A stretch of DNA of 33,592 nt from Adonisia turfae CCMR0081. GTDB taxonomy: Bacteria; Cyanobacteriota; Cyanobacteriia; Phormidesmidales; Phormidesmidaceae. Positions within the stretch are counted from its first letter, which is position 1. Every line of letters starts with the position of its first letter. The notes beneath the pieces are model-generated. The model was not told the origin of the DNA. It saw nothing but the letters and a program-made list of their open reading frames with translations, and did not search any database. The stretch lies in NCBI RefSeq assembly GCF_011009555.1, contig NZ_QXHD01000004.1, positions 1,939,688 to 1,973,279 on the forward strand, written 5' to 3'. The position numbers and the translations under genes were made by a program. Shown piece after piece: positions 25,087-33,263 of this stretch.

Positions 25087-26412
25087 ATGAAAACCACATT
25101 AGAGTTACTTCGGTCGACTGGCGCGATCGCAACAGTTATTCTAGCACCCGCATTTTTTACCTCATTTCCAGCTGAGGCGGCATTTACGGATGGACCTAAG
25201 ACGATTCTTGACGAAGCGTGGCAGATTGTATATCGCGAGTACGTTGATGATTCCTTTAATCGCACCGATTGGGTTGAGGTTCGTCAGGAGCTGCTAGGAC
25301 AAAACTACACGTCACGCCAAGCCGCTTACACAGAGTTACGTCGGGCCCTACGCCGCCTGGATGATCCCTACACGCGTTTCCTAAGCCCTAATCAATATGC
25401 TGAGCTCACTGAGCAAACTTCTGGTGAGGTCTCTGGCATTGGTATCCGCTTGAATCGTGATAACGAGGCTGGGGCCATCGTGGTTACTGATGTTGTGGCA
25501 GGTTCCCCAGCTGAGCAAGCAGGGCTGAAGGTTGGAGATCACATTTTAGTGATAGACGGACGGGCCACCGACCTGCTGAGTGCAGAGCGGACGTCCCAAC
25601 TGCTGCGAGGAGATGCAGACACCCAGGTTACGCTGACCATCGAACGCAATAGCGAATCTCAGACATTGGTGCTTTCTCGGGCTCGAGTAGAAATCCAAAC
25701 GGTTAATGCCAAGCTAGAAAATCAGAACAATATCAATGTGGGCTACATTCGTCTGGATGAGTTCAATGCCCATGCTGCAGAACAGATGCAAGCGGCTATT
25801 GCTGGGCTGAGTGAGCAGGGAGCCGAGGCGTTTGTGTTAGACCTGCGGGATAATCCCGGTGGCCTGCTACAGGCGAGTATTGATATTTCTCGTATGTGGT
25901 TGCGGCGTGGCCCCATTGTGCGCACCGTGGATCGCAGCGGCGACAGTGAAGCAATTTCGGCAAACCGAACTCATCTGACTGAGTTACCTTTGGCGGTTTT
26001 AGTCAATGGAGAATCGGCCAGCTCCAGTGAAATTGTCACCGGAGCACTGGGGGATAATGATCGTGCCATTGTGGTAGGCAGTCCCACATTTGGTAAAGCC
26101 CTGGTTCAATCTTTGCACGGTCTTTCTGATGGGTCTGGAGTGGCTGTCACTGTGGCCCATTACTTTACACCCAATGGTACCGATATCAGTAGTCGAGGCA
26201 TTACCCCTGATATTCAAGTAGACCTGTCCTCCGATGAACGTAGTACCTTAACCAGAAACCCTGATTTGATGGGTACCGCAAGGGATCCACAATTTGCTGA
26301 AGCGGTATCTGCCCTGGTGCCAGAAGTGGCTGCTGCCAAACGTCGCCAGCAGCTTTCTACGGTGTCTTCCCCGGTACCACGGGTGCCCCAATTGGGGCGA
26401 CGCATGCCTTAG
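25087..26412 (+). CDS. Carboxyl-terminal processing protease, S41A family
   Basis: A 441-residue exported serine protease of the Ctp/Tsp type. A signal peptide (about 1-31, ending FPAEAAF) sends it to the periplasm or thylakoid lumen. It has an N-terminal helical part (about 32-95), a PDZ domain (about 105-190, GIGIRL and GSPAEQAGLKVGDHILVIDG) and a catalytic core. Catalytic Ser312 (in ESASSSE) and Lys337 (in TFGKAL) have the 25-residue spacing seen in plant and cyanobacterial CtpA. CtpA matures photosystem II D1, but this copy departs from CtpA in detail and may be CtpB or CtpC. ATG at 25087 is preferred over TTG 25045 because it starts a normal signal peptide. The C-terminal tail (about 410-441) is rich in basic residues. 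Confidence 0.9.
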   Translation: MKTTLELLRSTGAIATVILAPAFFTSFPAEAAFTDGPKTILDEAWQIVYREYVDDSFNRTDWVEVRQELLGQNYTSRQAAYTELRRALRRLDDPYTRFLSPNQYAELTEQTSGEVSGIGIRLNRDNEAGAIVVTDVVAGSPAEQAGLKVGDHILVIDGRATDLLSAERTSQLLRGDADTQVTLTIERNSESQTLVLSRARVEIQTVNAKLENQNNINVGYIRLDEFNAHAAEQMQAAIAGLSEQGAEAFVLDLRDNPGGLLQASIDISRMWLRRGPIVRTVDRSGDSEAISANRTHLTELPLAVLVNGESASSSEIVTGALGDNDRAIVVGSPTFGKALVQSLHGLSDGSGVAVTVAHYFTPNGTDISSRGITPDIQVDLSSDERSTLTRNPDLMGTARDPQFAEAVSALVPEVAAAKRRQQLSTVSSPVPRVPQLGRRMP

Positions 26413-26466
26413 CGACGCACGCTCTAGCGACGCAGCCACATCAATAAAACGGTTGAGACGATCCAC

Positions 26467-26506
26467 AAAGATGCAGAGGCGTTCCATGGAACGCCTCTGC
26501 ATCTTT
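26467..26506. terminator. Perfect 40-bp palindrome between convergent genes
   Basis: The sequence is its own reverse complement over all 40 bases, centred on CCATGG, with AAAG and CTTT at the ends. It touches the stop codon of ribBA (26505-26507) and lies 55 bases after the protease stop. A- and T-ends on both sides suit a bidirectional terminator for the convergent genes. It may also belong to a dispersed palindromic repeat family (see findings). Confidence 0.8.
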
Positions 26507-28253
26507 AATCATTAACGCTGTGGCGAGAAAAGCTGTAGATCCTTTGCGTGCTGAGCTGTTCACCAATGACATCGGGGGACTGCCAACTAAATATCTGTCG
26601 ATCTAACCCTACCTGCAGTGTGGTGAATGGGTCACTGCCATTGGCAATAAGCAGGTCTAGCTCTTCTAGATCGGACCACTGAATGAGCTGTTCCAGTAAG
26701 GTTGCGATCGCACCACGATATTGATGATCAGGCTGTTGATACCAGTTGCTAACCACCGGTTCCGCCAGTCCCAGGTTAACAATCAGGGCTTGGGGACTAA
26801 ACAGTGAAACCGCAATGGAACGAGCCTCTTCCTGCAACAGCAGACCTGAATTATGGGCTAGCTGCCGCAGCGAGTTCACCTTTTCATAGCGCTCGGCCGA
26901 TGGCAACGGTTGTGCCCAGTGGAGGGCCAACGTCCCTAAATACGACCGTAGAAGCAAATGCCCTAGTTTGTGAGCCTTCGTAGAAAGATAGTCTGAGTTG
27001 TACGTATTGGCCTCGATCAGCAATGGCATCCGGTCCACCATCTCTAGGCCATAGCCCTTAAGACCGGCAATCTTACGGGGATTGTTAGTAATCAACTTAA
27101 ACTGATGGACCCCAAGATCGTTCAAGATTTGAGCACCAATGCCGTAATTCCGCTGATCCGCAGGTAGTCCCAATTTTTCATTGGCCTCAACGGTGTCAAA
27201 GCCCATATCCTGCAAAGAATAGGCCTTGAGCTTATTGACTAAACCAATACCCCGCCCTTCTTGACGCAGATAGACCACAATACCGGTCTCTGCATTCTCA
27301 ATCATTTTCAACGCTGTCTGTAGCTGTAGCTGACAGTCACACCGCAACGAACCCAGAGCATCCCCCGTCAAGCATTCTGAATGGACCCGCACCATGACAG
27401 GTTGAGTCCCAAAGGTGTCTGGGTTGCCCTTAACAATGGCCACATGCTCGGAATTATCCAGCAAATTACGATAGGCATAGATTTGAAACTTCCCAAACTG
27501 GGTGGGTAAATCAGCCACCGCTTCTCGCTTAACCAACCGTTCGTGACGCAGGCGATAGCTAATTAAATCGGCAATGCTAATCAGTTTCAGGCTATGGTTT
27601 TTAGCATAATCAATTAGCTCTGGCAGTCGTGCCATGGACCCGTCAGCATTCTGAATCTCACAGATAACGCTTGCAGGGTAAAGTCTTGCCAGTTTGGATA
27701 AATCCACCCCAGCTTCTGTGTGGCCTGCCCGCTTGAGGACGCCACCTTCTTTGGCTCGCAGGGGAAAAATATGTCCCGGTCGGCGTAAATCTTGAGGCTT
27801 GGCCTCTGGATTGATGGCAACTTGAATGGTACGCGCCCGATCTTCTGCCGAAATACCTGTGGTTACGCCCCAGCTCAAACTAGCGTCAATGCTGATGGTA
27901 AAAGCCGTTTGCTCATTTTCATCTTCAAACCCATTGCCACTGACCATCAATGGCAGATCGAGCTCATCCAGGCGATCGCCCGTCATGGCAAGGCAAATCA
28001 AACCCCGAGCTTCAACAGCCATAAAATTGATCATATCGGGGGTGGCAAACTGAGCTGCACAAACCACATCCCCCTCGTTTTCGCGATTCTCATCATCGAC
28101 GACAACAATCGCTTTACCTGCAGCCAAATCTGCCAGAGCTGCATCGACGCTGTCAAACTGAAATTCCGCCAGTTTCTGGTCTATGGTCTGACTGGCTGCT
28201 TGACTGGCGTCCGAATTGGATGGAAAAGAAAATGGATTAACGTTGGCAACCAC
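26505..28253 (-). CDS. ribBA: Bifunctional riboflavin enzyme RibBA (DHBP synthase / GTP cyclohydrolase II)
   Basis: Catalyses the first steps of both branches of riboflavin synthesis. The RibB half (about 33-240) has the metal-binding DDENRENEGD (53-62) and HTEAGVDL (178-185). The RibA half (about 245-440) has zinc ligands Cys294, Cys305 and Cys307 (HSECLTGDALGSLRCDC) and the GTP-site segment RQEGRGIGLVNKLKAY. An extra C-terminal region of about 140 residues (440-582) is unlike the two catalytic domains and is long compared with many bacterial RibBA. The start is GTG at 28253. The palindrome at 26467-26506 overlaps its stop. The slr1601-like gene begins 427 bases upstream on the same strand and ends 76 bases before it. 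Confidence 0.94.
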   Translation of the reverse strand: MVANVNPFSFPSNSDASQAASQTIDQKLAEFQFDSVDAALADLAAGKAIVVVDDENRENEGDVVCAAQFATPDMINFMAVEARGLICLAMTGDRLDELDLPLMVSGNGFEDENEQTAFTISIDASLSWGVTTGISAEDRARTIQVAINPEAKPQDLRRPGHIFPLRAKEGGVLKRAGHTEAGVDLSKLARLYPASVICEIQNADGSMARLPELIDYAKNHSLKLISIADLISYRLRHERLVKREAVADLPTQFGKFQIYAYRNLLDNSEHVAIVKGNPDTFGTQPVMVRVHSECLTGDALGSLRCDCQLQLQTALKMIENAETGIVVYLRQEGRGIGLVNKLKAYSLQDMGFDTVEANEKLGLPADQRNYGIGAQILNDLGVHQFKLITNNPRKIAGLKGYGLEMVDRMPLLIEANTYNSDYLSTKAHKLGHLLLRSYLGTLALHWAQPLPSAERYEKVNSLRQLAHNSGLLLQEEARSIAVSLFSPQALIVNLGLAEPVVSNWYQQPDHQYRGAIATLLEQLIQWSDLEELDLLIANGSDPFTTLQVGLDRQIFSWQSPDVIGEQLSTQRIYSFSRHSVND

Positions 28254-28329
28254 GGATTCCGCCTATTGACTGTCAATTGACTGCCCATAGATTGTAGTGC
28301 GTTATTTCCTAGATTGCTGAAGATAGCCG

Positions 28330-28680
28330 TTAGGGAGATGATGGCTGAGAATTTTGGAGAGGATCGATCAGAACAATTGAGTGTCGGCTAGGATCCTCTT
28401 GGCCACTTTGTTCGCGCATGATGCGGCTCGATTGTTCCGGATCAAAATTATGGCTAAAGTCCTGCCATATACCCGCATGTTCTCTCTCTAAAGAGAGAAT
28501 AGAGTGGTTGAGTTGCTCTAGCTCAACTTTTTGCTGACGATAGTAGGGAAACAACTTAGCAATGGTAGATGTGGCAACCACTGCCAGCAGAATATTGACG
28601 GTGAGCTTTACCGTAGACTCCAAAACCAGCGATTGGCGAGCTTTGCCCCTGATAACCATTGGTTTTGCCCGTCGAGTCAT
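28330..28680 (-). CDS. slr1601-like FtsL/FtsB-type putative cell division protein
   Basis: A 116-residue single-pass protein. The basic N-terminus (RRAKPMVIRGKARQSLVLE, 3-21) precedes a membrane helix (about 24-42), then a coiled-coil segment YRQQKVELEQLNHSILSLER (47-66). The C-terminal FDPEQSSRIMREQSGQEDP segment is the best recognition feature: it resembles the cyanobacterial slr1601 family of putative division proteins, which share size and layout with FtsL/FtsB. It would sit in the plasma membrane with its coiled coil outside. It lies just upstream of ribBA (76 bases) and downstream of psaM on the same strand; these are probably separate units. Confidence 0.65.
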   Translation of the reverse strand: MTRRAKPMVIRGKARQSLVLESTVKLTVNILLAVVATSTIAKLFPYYRQQKVELEQLNHSILSLEREHAGIWQDFSHNFDPEQSSRIMREQSGQEDPSRHSIVLIDPLQNSQPSSP

Positions 28681-28985
28681 TGATATACATCCCCAGCACG
28701 TTGTTCAGCTTGACCATATTATGGGGCTATTGTTTCATTTGCACCACAAATTCATCTTTTTGCGATAATTTTCCTTTGATTGTCAGGGAACGCCCTACAA
28801 AATAGCCCCAGGCATAGTCTGCCCGAGGCCACTATAAACATTGCTCTAAAGGATTGGTTATTACGCCCACAAGGCTCAGAAGGAAACTGGTGCTTCAATC
28901 TATGGCCCAAAGCAAAACACTAAGGCCCAAAGCAAATGGCTTGCAGGGCCGCTTGAAATCAGTCAGACGTACTTCTGACGTGCTT
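28681..28985. other. Spacer between psaM and the slr1601-like gene
   Basis: No gene seen. GGCCCAAAGCAAA occurs twice about 21 bases apart (near 28905 and 28924). A 6-bp hairpin GTCAGA/TCTGAC (28962-28967, 28974-28979) begins seven bases past the psaM stop. A longer wobble-containing hairpin followed by CTATTTT is listed separately. Confidence 0.45.
28806..28828 (-). terminator. Possible terminator of psaM
   Basis: On the minus strand CCTCGGGCA and TGCCTGGGG pair (two G-U type pairs) around GACTA and are followed by CTATTTT. It lies about 160 bases past psaM, so it would give a long 3' untranslated region. Moderate to low confidence. Confidence 0.35.
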
Positions 28986-29081
28986 CTACTTATAGAGTTC
29001 GGTGCCAAGACGAAGGGCCAAAACACCGGGAATTAAAGCAATCAGCAAAGCGATGATGATTTGAGTGTCAGATAAAGCCAT
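28986..29081 (-). CDS. psaM: Photosystem I reaction centre subunit XII (PsaM)
   Basis: A 31-residue single-helix thylakoid protein of photosystem I that supports trimer stability. The sequence starts MALSDTQI, continues as one hydrophobic helix (about 8-23) and ends LRLGTELYK. This matches the PsaM pattern end to end, including length. It is too short for ordinary gene calling thresholds. TAG stop at 28986-28988 and ATG at 29079-29081 are on the minus strand. A TAAGGA element lies about 12 bases before the ATG, rather far for a ribosome site. It stands alone, about 470 bases from phoU. An HLR1-like element about 95 bases upstream fits control by the light-stress regulator RpaB. Confidence 0.95.
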   Translation of the reverse strand: MALSDTQIIIALLIALIPGVLALRLGTELYK

Positions 29082-29550
29082 AGAGTGCCAAGTTCCTTAC
29101 TAAATATTAACTACTATGCTCTTAGAGAATTGTTGACTAAAATTGGCGCAATCAGACGCTTCGCAGTTAATCTGTTACAGTCTTTAACAACTGATTATCA
29201 AACGTATTCTGTGCTAAGCCTTGGCTAACAAGAGATTTGTAACTGTCAAGGGAGCTATCTGTATGAAGATAAGCACTTTATAAAGCTTCATAGCTGTTTA
29301 TATATCGATGTTTATATACGGTGAGCGGGCGGGTGTTACACCCTATCGGGTGGTGCTAGAAATTAGTCATACATTGACAGGCTTCATAAACTTCTCAAAC
29401 TATCTTAAAAATAGTGATTTGCCTGAATTAGAATGTAGCTTTGACAACACCCCTATCAATAACGAATGCGCTATCACTACTAGACATCACCATTGAATAA
29501 AATCAACCGTTTAAGAACTGCCTTCAGTGCAGTTACTTTTGTATTAAGCG
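29082..29550. other. Divergent region between psaM and phoU
   Basis: Promoter space for both genes. No credible coding frame is present; a 62-codon plus-strand frame (29308-29496) looks like chance. Overlapping inverted repeats GGGTGT/ACACCC (29331-29336, 29338-29343) and CACCC/GGGTG (29339-29343, 29348-29352) could form alternative small hairpins about 200 bases before phoU. Confidence 0.45.
29174..29191. promoter_or_regulatory. HLR1-like (RpaB) element upstream of psaM
   Basis: GTTACAGTCTTTAACAAC fits the HLR1 plan of two TTACA-type half-sites with the second starting ten bases after the first. The first half matches GTTACA; the second (TTAACA) has one mismatch and the flanking W positions are imperfect. 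RpaB controls photosystem I genes through HLR1 in model cyanobacteria. Proposed, not proven. Confidence 0.35.
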
Positions 29551-30273
29551 ATGAATACAGCCTCCTCTGACGTCGAAAGCATTAATCCGACTGTATCAAA
29601 CAATATCGAGCAACCCCTGAATGTGTCTCCAACATTTCGTTCAGCTTTAGATCTTAAGTTGACCAGGCTTCAGAGGGATGTGCTGCGTATGGGGGCTTTA
29701 GTGGAAAGTTCTTGCTTGTTGGCCAGGGAAGCACTATGCGATCGCAACATTGATGCCGCAAAAAACCTGAAGAAGCACGATAAACAAGTTGACTATCTCT
29801 ACCGACAAATTGAAGTAGATTGTATCAACCTGATCACTCTAGAATCCCCTGTTACCAGGGATGTGCGTCTGGTCAGTGCGTTGATGCAAATGATTCGAGA
29901 TTTAGAACGCATCGGTGACTATGCCAAGGATATTGGTGAGGTATCTCTAAAACTATTTCCCTATCCTCCCCACGACGCTATAGAGCAGATTCAGGTGATG
30001 TTGGATCGGTGTCGCTCAATGGTTGCCTTGAGTTTATTATCGCTGTCAGAGCTTGATGTAGACGCTGGCCGAGAAATTAAAGAAAAGGATGACGTTGTCG
30101 ATGATGACTACGAACGTCTCTTTGATCTTTTAGTTCAATCTCCTACCGCTGCTAGTAATGTTGAGCCCACAGTCCTGTTAGTCTTGGTTATTCGTTATCT
30201 AGAACGCATTGCCGACCACGCAACAAATATTGGTCGGCGAGTCGTGTTTGTGGTCACTGGAGAACGACATTAG
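29551..30273 (+). CDS. phoU: PhoU-family phosphate signalling protein
   Basis: A 240-residue cytoplasmic protein of two three-helix bundles, with the repeated metal-binding pattern LERIGDYAKDIGE (about 113-125) and LERIADHATNIGRRVV (about 218-233). PhoU links the Pst phosphate transporter to the PhoR-type kinase and represses the phosphate regulon when phosphate is ample. Here no pst, phoR or phoB gene adjoins it, so it is unlinked from its usual partners, as is common in cyanobacteria. The Ser/Asn-rich N-terminal 25 residues are extra to the bundle. A possible in-frame alternative start is not needed. Confidence 0.93.
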   Translation: MNTASSDVESINPTVSNNIEQPLNVSPTFRSALDLKLTRLQRDVLRMGALVESSCLLAREALCDRNIDAAKNLKKHDKQVDYLYRQIEVDCINLITLESPVTRDVRLVSALMQMIRDLERIGDYAKDIGEVSLKLFPYPPHDAIEQIQVMLDRCRSMVALSLLSLSELDVDAGREIKEKDDVVDDDYERLFDLLVQSPTAASNVEPTVLLVLVIRYLERIADHATNIGRRVVFVVTGERH

Positions 30274-30856
30274 GAGTAAGCCATAAATACTTCCAAAAAT
30301 AAATGGTGAAGAGACGGTCCATGGAATGTCTGTACATCCAAAAATTGGAAGTTAATTTATTTTGATGCCTGAGTGCATGAGAATAGGGGTTGGGAAGTAG
30401 AGTTTCCTGAATGGCGAAGAGGTCAGGAGCATTCCCCCTATTGCCTACTCCCCCACCCCCTATCGCTAAGTCTCTTGCCAAAATAAATAAATTATTTGAA
30501 ACATATTTGACATAATGGTCACTTTAAGGAAAACTTATACCGTTCATATGCTAATTTTCTTGAGCGTGCTCGAATAGGTACGATTTAGATGGCATACCAT
30601 ACTGTATAGCGGTAGTTCGGAGTGATTTTTCAGGGATGCGTCTTGGGGGAGTGCCCTCGTACCTTGTAAATTTGCTGGTTGCTAGATGGTCTGGTCGTCA
30701 TACTAACGTTCTTCAGGGCAACGTTTGTCATTGGCGTTTGGGTGTTGTGAAGGATGCAGCTTTTGGAGGTTTCTTAGGAAGCAACGCGTTCTATGCCCAG
30801 TCTCTGGCCAAGAAACCAGTGGCATGTCTCAACTAATGCGTAGGATTCATCGCTAC
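30274..30856. other. Long spacer upstream of the exoribonuclease
   Basis: 583 bases with no convincing gene. A degenerate CCATGG-centred palindrome (30312-30331) follows phoU. The frame of the exoribonuclease stays open back to 30725, but residues there do not resemble its family; a 66-codon frame at 30636-30836 also looks like chance. A TTGACA occurs at 30507-30512 without a well spaced -10 partner. The region may hold a long leader. Confidence 0.45.
30312..30331. repeat. Degenerate CCATGG-centred palindrome after phoU
   Basis: AGACGGTCCATGGAATGTCT pairs over ten positions with one mismatch and one G-T pair. The core resembles the 40-bp palindrome at 26467-26506 and may be a decayed copy of the same repeat. 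It could act as a weak 3' hairpin for phoU. Confidence 0.45.
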
Positions 30857-33256
30857 ATGAATTTTTCAATTGCTTCCCTGCTGGCTAATTTCTCAAACGA
30901 TAAGCTCGTTACGACTAAGACCCTCGAAAAAAAGCTCAATTGTGCTGACGACGACCAGGTTAAGGATCTGGGCATTGCCCTAGACGCATTGGAACGCATT
31001 GGTGTACTGGAAAAGGAGCGTGGCAAATACCGCCGTATTCATCAAGATGGGGTGATTGAAGGTAAGCTGCGCTGTTCTAGTAAGGGGTTTTGTTTCGCTA
31101 TTCAAGATGAGGAAGAAGCCGACGATATCTATGTAAGAGAAGCCCATCTTCACCATGCTTGGAATGGGGATCGAGTCTTGGTGAAGGTGACCAAGGAAGG
31201 CAATCGACGTCGGAGTCCTGAAGGCGAAGTGCAATTGATTTTGGAGCGAGCAAATTCTTCCGTGCTGGCGCGAATTAAAGAGCCTGAAGAGGGTGATCGT
31301 CTACAAGCGGTGCCTCTAGACGATCGATTGCTATTTCAGCTCGATCTCAAAAATCAAGATAACGACGAATTAAATCAATCAGATTTGCAGTCAGCCATAG
31401 ACCACCTGGTTCATGTAGAGATTTTGCGTTATCCCATTGGGCAATATTTACCCCAAGGTAAAGTGGCTCAAATTTTGGGTAGCGATGCCGAAGCGGCAGC
31501 TGATATCGATATTGTTTACTGTAAACACGATCTGCCCCGAGCGTTTCCTGAGGAAGTCATGATGGCGGCTAAAGCGCTGCCCAATCGGGTGCGCAAAGCT
31601 GATATCAAAAAACGCATTGACCTGCGTGACCAGCCCACCGTCAGTATTGATGCGGATGGTGCCCAGGTGATTGATGATGCCCTCACCCTGGAGCCGCTAG
31701 ATGATGGTAATTGGCTATTAGGAATTCACGTAGCAGACGTTTCATACTACGTACCATCCAACAGTCCCATTGACCAAGAAGCCTATCGCCGTGGGACTTC
31801 CGTATATTTGGCGGATTCACCGGTGCCGTTGCTGCCACCCCCGTTATCCACATCGTTGTGTGCACTGCTGGCAGATAAGGAGCGCCTGACTATTTCGGTT
31901 ATGGTCATTCTCTCGTCCGAAGGTGAGGTTTTGGCCTATGAGGTACAACCCTCCGTCATTTGTAACGATCATCAGCTGAATTATTATCAGGCCCAGGCCA
32001 TACTGGCACGGGACGACAAGGATGCGATGGAAGCCCTGTCGTTTAAAAAACGTGATTTGACTAAGTTCAAAGAGAGCTTTGAACTCATTGATCAGCTGTT
32101 TGAAGTGAGTAAACTTCTACAGGAACAACGTAATCAGCGTGGCTCCTTTGACTTAAATTTACCTGACCATGTCTTTCCTGAAGAAGCAGGAGAAGAACTT
32201 TCCCATTATCTCTCTCCTAAATTTCAACATGATGATGAGGGTGGTCTCGGAGTCATGGTGGTTTCGGATTTGTTGCCTGCGCGACGTATTGTTACTGAAT
32301 GTATGTTGCTAGCAAATCAGCTAGTGGCCAAGCATCTAAAAGAGTTAGGTGTGCCAGCTATTTATCGTCTCCATGGCACCCCTGACCCTGGCGATGTGCA
32401 AGAGCTGATTAAGCTAGCCAATAACATGGGACTCAATCTACAGCTGGAAGATGAGGAGTCTGTTTCACCCAAGGATTATTTAGGATTTGTTCAACAGTTT
32501 AGCCAGTCTAAGGCTGAAAAAGTACTCACCTATTTGCTGTTGTCGACTTTAAAGCCAGCTTCCTACAATAGCCATTCCGATGGTCATTTTGGTCTGGCGT
32601 TAGAAGATGGGTACACCCACTTTGCTTCTCCTGTTAGACGTTATCCCGATTTATTGGTACATCGGTTGCTCCATGCGGTGTTTGATGAGGGTCGAGATCG
32701 CAAGACCACCCGTTCCAGAGACCGGGTGGATTTACGCAGCAGCAGCAGCCATGGCAATGTGAGCTGGAGCGTACTGCCACCCGATATTCACAACGAGTTT
32801 GAAGAACTCTTCACCCATACAACCACCCATCTGACGGAGCGAGAGCGTCTGGCTCAGGAAGCTGAGTCTGATTTAGAAGGCCTTAAAAAAGCTGCCTTTA
32901 TGCAAGCCCATACGGGTGAGGTTTTCCATGGCTTAATTACAGGTGTTCAATCCTATGGTTTCTTCGTGGAATTAGAGGAACTTCTGGTAGAAGGGCTGGT
33001 GCATGTTAGCTCTCTTAAGGATGATTGGTATGAATATCGTTCTCGCCAACAAAAGCTCATGGGTCGTAAAAATCGCCAGCAATATCGTTTAGGCGATCGG
33101 GTGGAAGTTCAGGTGAAGAGCGTAGACTACTACCGTCAGCAGATTGATTTAGTGGCTGTAGGTGGTGGTAGTGAAGCCATTGATGACGATGACGATGATA
33201 TCAAAGATGTCGAGTCCATGAATGGTGATGACATCTTTGATGACGGAGAAGAGTAG
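30857..33256 (+). CDS. RNase II/R-family 3'-5' exoribonuclease
   Basis: A 799-residue RNB-domain exoribonuclease. It has an N-terminal winged helix and cold-shock-like domains (about 1-210), the RNB catalytic domain (about 250-640), and a C-terminal S1 domain (about 685-770, GLITGVQSYGFFVELEELLV). An acidic tail follows, including six Asp in a row. The RNB signature ASPVRRYPDLLVHRLL and RGTSVYL are intact. At the catalytic loop, Asp265, Asp273 and Asp274 are kept, but the residue matching RNase II Asp207 is Val271. ATG at 30857 (MNFSIASLLANFSNDK) is chosen because it starts the conserved domain; longer starts at 30725 or 30824 add unrelated residues. ubiX begins seven bases later. Confidence 0.9.
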   Translation: MNFSIASLLANFSNDKLVTTKTLEKKLNCADDDQVKDLGIALDALERIGVLEKERGKYRRIHQDGVIEGKLRCSSKGFCFAIQDEEEADDIYVREAHLHHAWNGDRVLVKVTKEGNRRRSPEGEVQLILERANSSVLARIKEPEEGDRLQAVPLDDRLLFQLDLKNQDNDELNQSDLQSAIDHLVHVEILRYPIGQYLPQGKVAQILGSDAEAAADIDIVYCKHDLPRAFPEEVMMAAKALPNRVRKADIKKRIDLRDQPTVSIDADGAQVIDDALTLEPLDDGNWLLGIHVADVSYYVPSNSPIDQEAYRRGTSVYLADSPVPLLPPPLSTSLCALLADKERLTISVMVILSSEGEVLAYEVQPSVICNDHQLNYYQAQAILARDDKDAMEALSFKKRDLTKFKESFELIDQLFEVSKLLQEQRNQRGSFDLNLPDHVFPEEAGEELSHYLSPKFQHDDEGGLGVMVVSDLLPARRIVTECMLLANQLVAKHLKELGVPAIYRLHGTPDPGDVQELIKLANNMGLNLQLEDEESVSPKDYLGFVQQFSQSKAEKVLTYLLLSTLKPASYNSHSDGHFGLALEDGYTHFASPVRRYPDLLVHRLLHAVFDEGRDRKTTRSRDRVDLRSSSSHGNVSWSVLPPDIHNEFEELFTHTTTHLTERERLAQEAESDLEGLKKAAFMQAHTGEVFHGLITGVQSYGFFVELEELLVEGLVHVSSLKDDWYEYRSRQQKLMGRKNRQQYRLGDRVEVQVKSVDYYRQQIDLVAVGGGSEAIDDDDDDIKDVESMNGDDIFDDGEE

Positions 33257-33263
33257 CTTAGTG

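Noticed and set aside
29308..29496. 62-codon plus-strand frame between psaM and phoU
   Set aside because: Composition is not protein-like and it crosses small inverted repeats; no ribosome site.
30636..30836. 66-codon frame upstream of the exoribonuclease
   Set aside because: No recognisable features, overlaps the open upstream extension of the exoribonuclease frame; neither looks translated.
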